Below are positions 8,471 to 17,051 of a DNA stretch of 64,000 nt, one piece after another; position 1 is the stretch's first letter, and every line of letters starts with the position of its first letter. The notes below the pieces were generated by a model that did not search any database, was not told the origin of the DNA, and was given only the letters and a program-made list of their open reading frames with translations. The position numbers and the translations under genes are program-made. This DNA is from Picosynechococcus sp. PCC 7003 (GTDB lineage Bacteria; Cyanobacteriota; Cyanobacteriia; Cyanobacteriales; MRBY01). The DNA is taken from NCBI RefSeq assembly GCF_001693255.1, contig NZ_CP016476.1:1-64000 (forward strand), in the 5' to 3' direction.

Positions 8471-9121
8471 TTAGCGGTCTAACAGATCCCGTTGGATATC
8501 GGCTCTACTAGAACCCATCCAGGGTTTATCGCCACCACTATTCGGGTTCGGGTTGGGATCAATGGAACCGGCGCTGGGAGGAATATCGGGATCATCGTCG
8601 TTGCCAGGTTTGATTTTGCCAAAATCTTGAGGGTCATCGGAAAAGAAGGTGGCCTGGAGGAAGTTCCAAACGATGGAGAATTTGCCATAAAGGCTCTTGG
8701 TAGAACGCACCTTGGCCGCAGTAACTTTTACCTCTCGGTCGATTTCTCTTAATTCGGCACGGATTTTTTCTCGTTCCTGGGCTAGTCGTTGTTTTTCCAA
8801 GGCTAACTGTTGCATCTCCTGTTGTGCCCGAAGTAGATCCTTTTGCAGGGACTCATTGGTGAGCATTTGGTCATTCACTTCGTCTTGAAGATCGGTGATG
8901 TCGCTGCGGTAACGTTGATTCCAGCTTTGCAAGCTCCCTCGGGAACGGCGTAAAAATTTAATCAATTCGACGATTGCTAAAAGATCTTCATCGTCGGGAT
9001 TTTCTCTGGCCGTGTCATAGAGTTGTTTAATGAGTTCTTCAAAGTTTTCTTGTCCGTCCATCGTTGTTACAGGGCTAGGGTTTACAAAAGCTGTAGGGGC
9101 TGAGGGGGTCGTCAGTGGCAT
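8471..9121 (-). CDS. Coiled-coil protein, paralogue of the upstream 149-aa protein
   Basis: The 216-residue product has a long heptad-like region rich in Q, E, L and R (about residues 65-135) and then the segment SLYGKFSIVWNFLQATFFSD. The 149-aa protein encoded just upstream ends in the same kind of segment (SLRQKFKILWDFLQVVFFDE). After it comes a low-complexity acidic, proline- and asparagine-rich tail of about 50 residues, absent from the paralogue. No enzymatic motif is visible. The shared hydrophobic-aromatic end could be a membrane- or partner-binding element. Confidence 0.75.
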   Translation of the reverse strand: MPLTTPSAPTAFVNPSPVTTMDGQENFEELIKQLYDTARENPDDEDLLAIVELIKFLRRSRGSLQSWNQRYRSDITDLQDEVNDQMLTNESLQKDLLRAQQEMQQLALEKQRLAQEREKIRAELREIDREVKVTAAKVRSTKSLYGKFSIVWNFLQATFFSDDPQDFGKIKPGNDDDPDIPPSAGSIDPNPNPNSGGDKPWMGSSRADIQRDLLDR

Positions 9122-9165
9122 TGTTCGCTTTTCCTGAAAAGTTTAGGGGATAGTCGTTTTAATTA

Positions 9166-9615
9166 TTAAGAGGGAGAAATCACTACTGACTCATCAAAGA
9201 AAACAACTTGGAGGAAATCCCAAAGGATCTTGAATTTTTGTCGCAGGGAGCTACTGGCCTTAACCTGGGCGACAGCTTCATGGACGGTGCTTTCGATGGC
9301 CTCTAGTTCACCTCGCAGTTGATTGCGCTTAGCAATAATCTGCTGTTTTTCTTGAATGGCGTGGTTCATCTCTTGGTAAGTGGCTTGGAGATCTTCAGCT
9401 TGGACCTTATAGTTTTCACGACATTCACACAATTGGATTTTGAGTTGTTGCCGCAATTCCCGCTCTTGTTGAGATTGTTCCTGGAGAGTGAGACGTTCAT
9501 GGAGCAAACACTCAAGGATTTCAATCCCGCCTTGAATCGTCAAATCATTAGGTCTTGCTTTGGCGGCTTCTTTGAGGGTAGCGAGGCGGTTGAGTAGTTC
9601 TTGGTGCTTGTCCAT
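9166..9615 (-). CDS. Coiled-coil protein with conserved FKILWDFLQ end
   Basis: This 149-residue protein is the first gene of the operon that ends at the terminator near 7740. Residues about 35-110 form a strongly predicted coiled coil (repeated E/Q/L/R heptads), and residues about 122-142 hold the aromatic segment KFKILWDFLQVVFF, shared with its neighbour. It begins 32 bases after promoter-like site E. Function is unknown; partnership with the 216-aa paralogue is likely from the arrangement. Confidence 0.72.
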   Translation of the reverse strand: MDKHQELLNRLATLKEAAKARPNDLTIQGGIEILECLLHERLTLQEQSQQERELRQQLKIQLCECRENYKVQAEDLQATYQEMNHAIQEKQQIIAKRNQLRGELEAIESTVHEAVAQVKASSSLRQKFKILWDFLQVVFFDESVVISPS

Positions 9616-9646
9616 GGTAGTGGCTCCGTTTTGTGCTTCTACCTTT

Positions 9647-9675
9647 TAATCGCCACCTCAATTTTTTTTATGCAA
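9647..9675 (-). promoter_or_regulatory. Shared bipartite promoter-like motif, site E
   Basis: On the minus strand it reads TTGCATAAA, exactly 14 bases, then CGATTA. It ends 32 bases before the ATG of the 149-aa coiled-coil gene. Only the last two bases of the second box differ from the CGATAT of the other sites. Confidence 0.58.
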
Positions 9676-9789
9676 ATTTCCTAAAGATTTTTTCAGAATT
9701 TTTTGCCTGAGATGATTCAAATGCCGTCATTCGCCTGTCTTACTGTCTTAATTTATATCGTTTGCTGTTGTGATCTGAGTAGAATATTG

Positions 9790-10310
9790 TCAAAAAAGAG
9801 CTTCAATCGACTTCATTGGTAGATAAAGCGTCTTTGGAGACTGAATAAACGGAATAAAGCCATATTTCAAATAAAAACGCTGTGCTTTCTCATTTAATGC
9901 TTCCACTACAATGACTAAAGACCCAATAGACTGGGAAGCTTCCCAGGCCCGACGTAAAGCATCAATCAATAACAGCTCCCCAAAACCCTGACCTCGGCAG
10001 TCTTGATCTACCGCCAACCTTCCCAAAAGCGTTGCTGGTAGGAGGGGATAACGGGGTAAGCCCTTCAAGATATCTGAACTCAGAACACCCACATCAACCG
10101 TATAAGGGGTCATGCCGACAGGGTATAGTAACCTAGCACTGCCATGTCCGGTTCATTCACTAAAACAAAGACCGTAGCCACCTGCTTTTTTACATCCTGG
10201 GAAGCTTGTCTTTGCAAATAGGTATCCAGAGAAATTTCACCGCAAGAAAAATCCCCGCGCCGGTGGACACGTTTATTCAGGGGCTGAATCCTAAGCACCA
10301 TGAACTGCAA
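9790..10310 (-). pseudogene. GNAT toxin of the TacT type, split by a frameshift
   Basis: Two overlapping frames together make one GNAT acetyltransferase like TacT, which acetylates the amino group of aminoacyl-tRNA and blocks translation. The first frame (10110-10310) carries the N-terminus through VLGYYTLSA, and the second (9790-10113) carries the acetyl-CoA motif GRLAVDQDCRGQGFGELLL and the C-terminal YLKYGFIPF. The frames meet at ATGA, so a single-base change has broken the gene, or a programmed shift joins them. The antitoxin gene upstream overlaps the start by 20 bases. In its present form the toxin is probably inactive. Confidence 0.75.
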
Positions 10311-10587
10311 TTTCTTCTTGGTAGCGGACTGCCGCTTGTTTCAGTGTGGCATTTGGTTCTGGTGGCTGTAATAGCGCATTTGCCAAGGCTTCACTGTCTT
10401 CCAAAGTCAATTTCAAAGTGTTATGGCGTTCAATCACTGCGTAGGCTGCGGCTTGGGCACTGGTCACGACAAAATCTGTTAGCGATCGCCCTTCGATGTC
10501 AGCGGCTTTTTGCATGAGAGCTTTTACCTCTGGACTGAGGCGGGCTTCTAAGCGAGCAAGATTTTTAGCTTTGGAAGCGGGTTTCAT
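10291..10587 (-). CDS. DUF1778 ribbon-helix-helix antitoxin (TacA type)
   Basis: The 98-residue protein matches the TacA/DUF1778 pattern: a ribbon-helix-helix N-terminus (LEARLSPEVKALMQKAADIEGRS), the SLTDFVVTSAQAAA helix and the C-terminal toxin-binding tail (LTLEDSEALANALLQPPEP). Such antitoxins bind the GNAT toxin and repress their own operon. It overlaps the broken GNAT gene, as expected for a TacAT pair. With the toxin broken, it might persist as an orphan antitoxin that protects against related modules. Confidence 0.88.
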   Translation of the reverse strand: MKPASKAKNLARLEARLSPEVKALMQKAADIEGRSLTDFVVTSAQAAAYAVIERHNTLKLTLEDSEALANALLQPPEPNATLKQAAVRYQEEIAVHGA

Positions 10588-10677
10588 AGGGATATACGGA
10601 AGTAATGACTAATTATACTCCAACTATATCCGGCAATTTGCCGTATGACCATTAATATGAACATTGCCAAACTAGGA

Positions 10678-13600
10678 CTACACCCCCTGACAGATAAAAC
10701 CACTCCAGTAGTAGGGATCAATGAACGGGTAGGAAGAACCAGGGTTTTTCTTTTTTCGCTCAATAAGAGCTTCCTGGGCAGTCGGAAATTCGGCTAACAA
10801 TTCTGTATAGGTAGCTTTTCTCAGACGTTGTTGTGCTTGTTGAAGGGCGAAAGCTGGTTGCTGGGTCTGTTTCAAGGCTTCATAGTAGTAGCTGCTGAAA
10901 ATTGCCGTTGCTAGGTCATCCACTGCCCACAGGGAAGAAATTACTGTTCTTGCTCCAGCACAGAGGAAGCCTGTCCCCAGGGTGAGTAGGTCATCGGTCA
11001 GCTCGGATTTGCCCAGGTTCGTTTCACAGCAAGACAGGAATACATGGTTCAAGTTCGGGTAACGCTTCAGCATTAGGCTCCCTAGGCTGAATTTTCCATC
11101 CCCTAATTCCAGGGCCGATTCCCTTGGATTGTTGAGGTCTGATTTGGCATGGTGGGAGGAGTGAACATTTTCGACCCGTGTCAAAAGGGCTTGGTAATTA
11201 TGGACGGTTGTCTCTGCTCTGCCCTTGAGGTGATTTTTGGGGAGCACTGGCTCTAACTGTTTCAGGCGATTGGCTTCGATGTGGGTAAATTTCAAATCCT
11301 CCTGGGTATTTTCAACGATGCCATAGTTAGTTTGGGGCAGTGGGGGGCGGTCATGGCAATATTTCAGGATCTGGCAACTGGGCAGCACTCGAATTTGGAA
11401 CAGATCACCCAGGTATTCCTCGTGGAGGAGATTCTGAATGGTTTGTACTCTGGTCTTGGATTTGATCTTGATGCGGGTATTGTCTAACTCTGGTTCCGGG
11501 TGGGTTACTGTCTCTTCGGCGTCGCCAATAGGTAGGGCAGCAAAGGGAATGTGATGAAAACCCAGATGGGGAATGATGATCAGCTCCTGAATACCGTTGA
11601 GGTGGTCTTGGATTAGTTGCTCTAAGTGGAGGGCTTGGGCGATATTTTGCAGGTTTTGTCCCATTGCCTGGCACCAGTGTGAATTATCCTCTTGGTAGGG
11701 AATTAACCATTGTTCTGTGAGCAGTTCCTCAAGCCGACCAAAGGTCAGGTCTGGGCAACTGTGGAGGGTCACTATAGGCTCGGGTTGCTTCGGTTGCTGA
11801 AAAAGCGAAAATAAGCCAGATTTTGTCGGAGAAGTTGCCGGGTGGCGAATGACAAAAATATGGGTTTCAGCGCCAGTGTTGTAGATGCTGAGGATGGCGC
11901 TCTGGAGGTTAGGTAGCAGGGCGGCAATTTCTTCAAAGGAGATCGCCTCTACCTGAATTTGTTGGGCGATGACGGGATCAAAGCGGCGAATTTCCCGCCA
12001 GAGGGTTTGTTTTTCGGCCTGTAGGGCTTGAATTTCTGCGGTTTTCGCTTCCCGTTCTGCTGGGGTAAGGGTGGTTTGGCGAAATCGGCCTAAGCCTCGT
12101 TCGCCAATGCTTCCATCGCTTGAATCTTCTTGCAGGAGGTTATGGAGTTGTCGTTCGACGGCTTCGTAGCGGGTGAGATAGTCCTGAATTTCTGGAGGGA
12201 TTTCGGCATTGGCATAGAGGTCATTGCTGGCGATCAGTTCCACCAGGCGACGACTGCGGCCCCGTTCAGCATAGGCTATTGCTTCGTCATATCTGCCCAG
12301 GGCAACACAGGCTTGAATGATGTTGTCATAGACTGTGATATTTTCGGCCATGATTTGCTGTTTATAGTCATCATCGGTCGCCCAACTGCTTAGCAGTTCA
12401 ATGCATTCAATCGCTGTTCGATATGTTTTAATTACCCTCTGCCAGTTTTCTTCTTGTACATACAAATCACCTAATAAAGAATTAGTGCTTAAACAAGCAT
12501 GAGGGTAACCCTCTTTTGTCCTCACGATTAAGGCTTGTTGGTAGTGATAGATAGCGCGTTCAATGTTCTGCCGCCTCTCCCCCTCTATCCGGTCACTGTA
12601 GGTACTAGCGAGGTTATTCTGGGCCTTTGCCCAATCCTCTGGATAGACTTCTTTTGTATAAACCGTTAAGGCTTGTCGGGAGTGGTAAATAGCCAATTCA
12701 AAGTTCTCTCTTATCTCTTCCTCCATTCGGTTTGCATAGGCCTTTGTCAAGTTCCCCTGGGTCTTCGCCCAATTCTCTGGATCAGCTTCTTTTGTATAAA
12801 CTGTTAGGGCTTGCTGATAGTGGTAAATGGCTTGCTCAATATTCTCCCGTCTATCACCCTCTATCCGGTCACTGTAGGCATTAGCAAGATTACCCTGGGT
12901 TTTTGCCCAATCTTCTGGAAAGGCTTCTTTTGTCCTCACTGTTAAAGCTTGTTGATAGTGGTAAATAGCCAATTCAAGATTTTCTCTCCTACCACCCTCT
13001 ATCCGGTCACTGTAAACATGAGCCAAGCCATGCTCGGTCATTGCCCAATTCTCTGGATCAGCTTCTTTTTTCCTCACTGTTAAGGCTTGTTGGCAGTAGT
13101 ATATGGCCAGTTCAAGATTTTCTCTTCTATCTCCCTCGATTCGCTTCCAGTAGGCATGAGCAAGGCTATGGTAAATTGTTGCCCATTGTTCTGGATACGC
13201 TTCTTTTACATAAATAACTAAGGCTTTCTGGTAATGGTGAATCACTCTTTCTATGATTTCTCGTTTGTTTTGATCGAGATTATCAAAATATTCATAAGCG
13301 ATATCCCACTGGATCTCTGCCCAGTCCTCCGGTGATTTGATCCTCTCCTCTTCAAAATCTTGCAAGATCAAGGGCACTCGAAAAACCTCAAAGACCACCG
13401 CCAGCTTGAGCCTGAGCCACTGCTGTACCGTCTCAATTTCCACATCCGGCAGCATCTCTGGTGACTCTCCGACTACTGCTGCATTGATTGCCTCGACGGT
13501 TTCTACCGATGGCTCCAGGTCATTAAAAATCAACTGAAAAATGTCATGGATTTCCTTTTGGCTCAGCCTTAATAGCGTTTCGCTGAGGTGAAGCTCCGAC

Positions 13601-13767
13601 GCAAACTCAAAGGAATTGAGGAGACAGTCCTGGAGCAACTCAATTGCCCGAAAAATCAGCTCTAACTCCGCCTCCTCGCAGTTCTCCTCCAGATACTCAG
13701 CCAGCTCATCAATCGTCCACTCATCCAGATTGGCATCGAGGGTTTGTTCGTACTCTGTTTTTGACAT
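10678..13767 (-). CDS. TPR-CHAT protein (caspase-like protease fold), shorter copy
   Basis: This 1029-residue protein has an acidic N-terminal domain (residues 1-150), six 46-residue TPR-type units containing P-E-x-W-A and ENIExAIYHYQQAL (about 165-440), one canonical TPR, a linker, and a C-terminal CHAT domain (about 700-1029). CHAT domains are caspase-like cysteine proteases; the likely His is in VHSSHHAKSD (about residue 870) and the likely Cys in VFLSCCETN (about 912), so the dyad appears intact. It is the last gene of the leftward cyclase/GHKL operon, 31 bases after its neighbour. A longer, nearly identical copy lies in inverse orientation at 18652. TPRs would select substrates or partners. 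Confidence 0.9.
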   Translation of the reverse strand: MSKTEYEQTLDANLDEWTIDELAEYLEENCEEAELELIFRAIELLQDCLLNSFEFASELHLSETLLRLSQKEIHDIFQLIFNDLEPSVETVEAINAAVVGESPEMLPDVEIETVQQWLRLKLAVVFEVFRVPLILQDFEEERIKSPEDWAEIQWDIAYEYFDNLDQNKREIIERVIHHYQKALVIYVKEAYPEQWATIYHSLAHAYWKRIEGDRRENLELAIYYCQQALTVRKKEADPENWAMTEHGLAHVYSDRIEGGRRENLELAIYHYQQALTVRTKEAFPEDWAKTQGNLANAYSDRIEGDRRENIEQAIYHYQQALTVYTKEADPENWAKTQGNLTKAYANRMEEEIRENFELAIYHSRQALTVYTKEVYPEDWAKAQNNLASTYSDRIEGERRQNIERAIYHYQQALIVRTKEGYPHACLSTNSLLGDLYVQEENWQRVIKTYRTAIECIELLSSWATDDDYKQQIMAENITVYDNIIQACVALGRYDEAIAYAERGRSRRLVELIASNDLYANAEIPPEIQDYLTRYEAVERQLHNLLQEDSSDGSIGERGLGRFRQTTLTPAEREAKTAEIQALQAEKQTLWREIRRFDPVIAQQIQVEAISFEEIAALLPNLQSAILSIYNTGAETHIFVIRHPATSPTKSGLFSLFQQPKQPEPIVTLHSCPDLTFGRLEELLTEQWLIPYQEDNSHWCQAMGQNLQNIAQALHLEQLIQDHLNGIQELIIIPHLGFHHIPFAALPIGDAEETVTHPEPELDNTRIKIKSKTRVQTIQNLLHEEYLGDLFQIRVLPSCQILKYCHDRPPLPQTNYGIVENTQEDLKFTHIEANRLKQLEPVLPKNHLKGRAETTVHNYQALLTRVENVHSSHHAKSDLNNPRESALELGDGKFSLGSLMLKRYPNLNHVFLSCCETNLGKSELTDDLLTLGTGFLCAGARTVISSLWAVDDLATAIFSSYYYEALKQTQQPAFALQQAQQRLRKATYTELLAEFPTAQEALIERKKKNPGSSYPFIDPYYWSGFICQGV

Positions 13768-13798
13768 TGTTTAAATTCCTTTTGAAAACGTTTCCCTA

Positions 13799-15364
13799 TC
13801 AATAAACCCGGAGAAGCTGATGATACTGTCCATGAATAAACTGATTTTGTATTAGCATCACGTGGGCTGCGACTCCGGCTAAGCGCTCTACTTCCCGCCG
13901 AAAGTCTTCACCATGGTGCATATTCAGCGCATGGGCTGCCTCATGGATAAAAACCTCCAAAGACTCTGGCCCCAAAGGATTACGCCATAGCTCGTCATAG
14001 TCTAAAGCCAAAGTTAACACGTTCTCACTGCTCCAGTGGGCGACAAACCGCTGGCGGCCCTCAGGATTTACTGCCACCTTCCCTGTTACTCGTTGTAGAG
14101 GAAAGGGATAACTATCCAGCAGCTGCTGACAAAACCACACCGCAAAATCTAAACAGCGATTTACATGGTCGATGCCCCCTTGCCGCTCAATCCACATCTG
14201 CCGAGGATCCCGTTCCGGTAGTGGCTGGGCTGGCACAAATCCACTCGCTGTTGCTTCAGCAGCCTTTTGGACTTCATCCTTTTGGACGATTTCCCGGGCA
14301 GTGGGGACTAATTCCTTCAGCATCTCCCGAAAACCACCGCTGGTTTGACTGGTTTTAACAATCTCAACCCCCAGCTCCCGGGCATCTTCATCAAATTGAC
14401 GCGCACCCATTTTCGGCACGGAACGGGCAATATTCTCCCCAAAGGCTTTGGTAATGATTTGTTGTTTTACTGTCTGGTCACATTTTTTCCCGGCATTACC
14501 CACCCAGTCTTGGCGCACCGTTTCAGAGTCCATACTTTCTAACAAGATTGGTAAATAAGCCACGTGGAGCTTCAGGGGATAACCCGTCGCCACGGCGTCA
14601 CGGTTAGGATTCATCGGCACCCGCTGCTGGATATTGCAATGGAATGGCATAGTCCACTCCACTGGCGCTACAGGAATACCCATTTCGTAAATGGTCGGCG
14701 TCTCATTCGCCTGGGCAGGGATTAAGTGGATTGCAGTTTTACGGCTCGGTTTTTTCCAGCTCTGGGCTTGGTGGTCATACACCTCGGTGGTCAAGGATGT
14801 TCCAACGCTATGTTGGACAGGGCGTTGGGTGAGGGCAACTCCATTCAGGCGGAACTGGATTTGCTCTGGAATGATAAATTGCTGAAAATAGCCGTCGAGC
14901 TTAAGCTTTGTTTCAGGGGGCCAAGCCATCTGCATCTTCACCAAGGTTCCTGGTTGCAAGGGACTGATCCCCTCCCGGGTGATGCGCTCTTGACCATCAT
15001 AGAGAAATTCAATTTGCTGACCCTGGCTTTGGACAAGGGCATAGTCAGCGACACAGAGGGCTTCTTTAAAACCCCGGCCAAAGCGACCCCGCTTTAGATG
15101 ACTGTCGGTTTTATGGGTTAGATACACAACCCGAAGATCCGATAAGGATTCGATGCCGCTGCCATTATCCCGGCATTCAACAAAAAATTTATTTTGAACA
15201 TAGCCATAGTTAAGGATAATTTGGCCAGGCTCTCCCTCGGCAATGGAATCCAAGGCGTTTTGTACTAATTCTTTGACAAGATGTTCTGGGGGGCGAGCAG
15301 CGTTCATAGCGGCAAAGCCTTCGGTACTGATGGCAAGCCAGCCTTTGGATGATTGGGTCAGCAT
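13799..15364 (-). CDS. GHKL ATPase fused to an HExxH metallopeptidase-like domain
   Basis: The 521-residue product starts with a GHKL ATP-binding domain: N-box (ELVQNALDSI, about residue 31), G1 box (DNGSGI, about 61) and a glycine-rich lid (RGRFGRGFKEAL, about 91). Its C-terminus carries VFIHEAAHALNMHHG (about residue 470), an HExxH zinc-peptidase signature with a further His downstream. GHKL domains close on ATP to drive dimer changes, so the protein may be an ATP-gated peptidase or its scaffold. It lies between the cyclase-like gene (81-base gap) and the CHAT gene (31-base gap). The pairing is inferred only from sequence and is not one I can name. Confidence 0.82.
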   Translation of the reverse strand: MLTQSSKGWLAISTEGFAAMNAARPPEHLVKELVQNALDSIAEGEPGQIILNYGYVQNKFFVECRDNGSGIESLSDLRVVYLTHKTDSHLKRGRFGRGFKEALCVADYALVQSQGQQIEFLYDGQERITREGISPLQPGTLVKMQMAWPPETKLKLDGYFQQFIIPEQIQFRLNGVALTQRPVQHSVGTSLTTEVYDHQAQSWKKPSRKTAIHLIPAQANETPTIYEMGIPVAPVEWTMPFHCNIQQRVPMNPNRDAVATGYPLKLHVAYLPILLESMDSETVRQDWVGNAGKKCDQTVKQQIITKAFGENIARSVPKMGARQFDEDARELGVEIVKTSQTSGGFREMLKELVPTAREIVQKDEVQKAAEATASGFVPAQPLPERDPRQMWIERQGGIDHVNRCLDFAVWFCQQLLDSYPFPLQRVTGKVAVNPEGRQRFVAHWSSENVLTLALDYDELWRNPLGPESLEVFIHEAAHALNMHHGEDFRREVERLAGVAAHVMLIQNQFIHGQYHQLLRVY

Positions 15365-15445
15365 TGTCTTCTTGATTTCCTTAAATCTAGGTTGTTAATG
15401 AAGTTGGTTTAACCAATGGTTGGATGATCTGTAATGCTTTGCTGG

Positions 15446-15955
15446 TTAGGGCAGTGATTCAGTTGTGGGAGGCAGCAAGAGTTGCTGCAGATAAATTTGT
15501 AGTTGAGGAAGGGTGAGATTATTGTTAAAGCTTCCTTTATGGGTCAGGGTCACCCCGCCGGTTTCCTCGGAGACAACAATCCCAATGCAGCTACTCACTT
15601 GTTCTGAGATTCCTAAGGCGGCCAGGTGTCTTGTGCCATAACGCCGGGGCAAGGGCTGACAGGAGAGCGGCAGAAGCGTACCGGCAGCAATTATCGCTTG
15701 GCCGCGAATTTGGGTTGCACCATCATGGAGGGGCGAGCTCGGTCTAAAGATACGCACCAAATTCTCTTGGGTTAGAGAAAGTTTTAGCAGCACACCGGGT
15801 CTGAGGACATCATGCTCGGTTAGCGGGGTCTGGCGCTCGATGATCATCAAGGCACCAATTTGATGTTGGGACAGGTAATCAATGGTCTGGATTAGGGTCT
15901 GAATGGCTGGGTCATGGCTTAAAGGCATATATTCTGGTTTCGGCAAGGTCATCAT
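15446..15955 (-). CDS. Diadenylate cyclase (DisA_N/DAC) domain protein
   Basis: The 169-residue product consists almost entirely of a DAC domain, which makes the second messenger c-di-AMP from two ATP. The DGA motif is intact (SPLHDGATQI, about residue 75) and so is the VVSEETGG motif (about residue 126). The conserved RHR motif reads RHL (YGTRHLAALGISE, about residue 106), so the second Arg is replaced. There is no membrane segment, unlike CdaA, and no DNA-binding domain, unlike DisA. It is the first gene of the leftward operon, starting 36 bases after site B. It may be a cyclase with altered activity or a nucleotide sensor. Confidence 0.85.
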   Translation of the reverse strand: MMTLPKPEYMPLSHDPAIQTLIQTIDYLSQHQIGALMIIERQTPLTEHDVLRPGVLLKLSLTQENLVRIFRPSSPLHDGATQIRGQAIIAAGTLLPLSCQPLPRRYGTRHLAALGISEQVSSCIGIVVSEETGGVTLTHKGSFNNNLTLPQLQIYLQQLLLPPTTESLP

Positions 15956-15990
15956 TCGGAAAAAGCAATTATTTTGCGGCTGTTAAGGTT

Positions 15991-16019
15991 ATATCGACGC
16001 TTTTTCTAGGTTTATGCAA
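15991..16019 (-). promoter_or_regulatory. Shared bipartite promoter-like motif, site B
   Basis: On the minus strand it reads TTGCATAAA, 14 bases, then CGATAT. It ends 36 bases before the start of the DAC gene and would drive the cyclase/GHKL/CHAT operon. It is the best match to site D on the opposite strand. Confidence 0.65.
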
Positions 16020-16087
16020 TTTTTTGAGGTTCAAGTAGGATTATTGCTTTGGGATCCAGGTGATTCACTCTGGCAAAAATAAACGAA

Positions 16088-16116
16088 TTGCATAAATTTG
16101 GGTGCAAAGACGATCT
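16088..16116 (+). promoter_or_regulatory. Shared bipartite promoter-like motif, site C
   Basis: On the plus strand it reads TTGCATAAA, 14 bases, then CGATCT. It is one of two tandem sites upstream of the sigma-like gene. One base of the second box differs from the consensus. Confidence 0.5.
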
Positions 16117-16161
16117 AGTGGCATGCGATCGCCTAAATTAACCAAAAAATTTTTCTGGAAT

Positions 16162-16190
16162 TTGCATAAATTTTTGGGCGCTGACGATAT
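16162..16190 (+). promoter_or_regulatory. Shared bipartite promoter-like motif, site D
   Basis: On the plus strand it reads TTGCATAAA, 14 bases, then CGATAT. It lies 128 bases before the ATG of the sigma-like gene, leaving a leader of about 120 bases. Autoregulation by that factor is possible. Confidence 0.6.
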
Positions 16191-16318
16191 TACAGTACAT
16201 CGAGCGTTTTGGAGGTCTTTTACAGACTTATACCCTTGATCCCCCATCCCCCATAACCCCTTAGTTATCCTAAAACTATGTTCTCCTCCACTGCCAACAC
16301 TTACTAATACCCGATGCG

Positions 16319-17038
16319 ATGGACAATCACAACCTTTGCAGCCTCATCCTCGATATTTACCACTGCCATGTCGCCAACAAACCCTATGACAATCAGATAG
16401 AAAGCCTGACCTATGGACTAGATCACATACGCCAGCTCAAGGCCTATCTGGGATCTGGATACTTACCCTACTACGAGCAGGCCCTAACCAAGACCATGGA
16501 GGATGTCCAAAAAAACATCACTAAATTCTTTACAGTCAAAGCTCAAGTTAATTTCGGTGAACGACGGGCTGACAATCCCGAAGATGTCACAGTGATTTCT
16601 AAAGCGTTCATTAGTTGGGTCATGGTCATCCTCAAGCGAGACTGCCAGGATGAACGCCGTAGAATAAAGCGTTGCCAGGCATCCGGCAAAGGAGTCCAAA
16701 GCCTTGACACCCCCATCGCTGAAGGGCTGACCCTCCAAGATGTTATTCCCGCTGGTACTAACCCTATGGATAATCTCATTGATGCGGAGACCGCCCGCGA
16801 AAACAAACGCAAGCATGATGAACTCCTCGCCCTACTCCCGGAGAAACTAACCTGCCGTTCTAAAAAATATCCCCAATGCCATTGCTATGACATCTTTGTC
16901 CGTCAATACTTGCAAGAGCCTAAACAAACTTTTAAAGAAATCGCCCAAGAACTAGGTATGGCCCAGGGGACAATCACCGGTCACTGGTATCGCAAATGTC
17001 AGCCTATTCTCGATGAACTGGCTCATCAATATCGTTAA
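16319..17038 (+). CDS. Sigma-70-like regulator
   Basis: The 239-residue protein ends in a sigma region 4-like helix-turn-helix (TFKEIAQELGMAQGTITGHWYRK, residues about 205-228), which normally contacts the -35 box. Its middle has region 2-like helices (VISKAFISWVMVILKRDCQDERRR). The N-terminus is not a standard region 1. It lies at the head of the rightward operon with a DUF1822 gene, an arrangement I recall as common in cyanobacteria, and its leader carries two copies of the shared motif. It is the natural candidate to recognise that motif. The fused cysteine-containing insert (CRSKKYPQCHC) before region 4 is unusual. Confidence 0.7.
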   Translation: MDNHNLCSLILDIYHCHVANKPYDNQIESLTYGLDHIRQLKAYLGSGYLPYYEQALTKTMEDVQKNITKFFTVKAQVNFGERRADNPEDVTVISKAFISWVMVILKRDCQDERRRIKRCQASGKGVQSLDTPIAEGLTLQDVIPAGTNPMDNLIDAETARENKRKHDELLALLPEKLTCRSKKYPQCHCYDIFVRQYLQEPKQTFKEIAQELGMAQGTITGHWYRKCQPILDELAHQYR

Positions 17039-17051
17039 CCCCTTATTTTTT

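Noticed and set aside
12500-13300. A possible tandem repeat array or CRISPR in the CHAT genes
   Set aside because: The 138-base period is the DNA of 46-residue TPR units within an open frame, with diverged units and no spacers.
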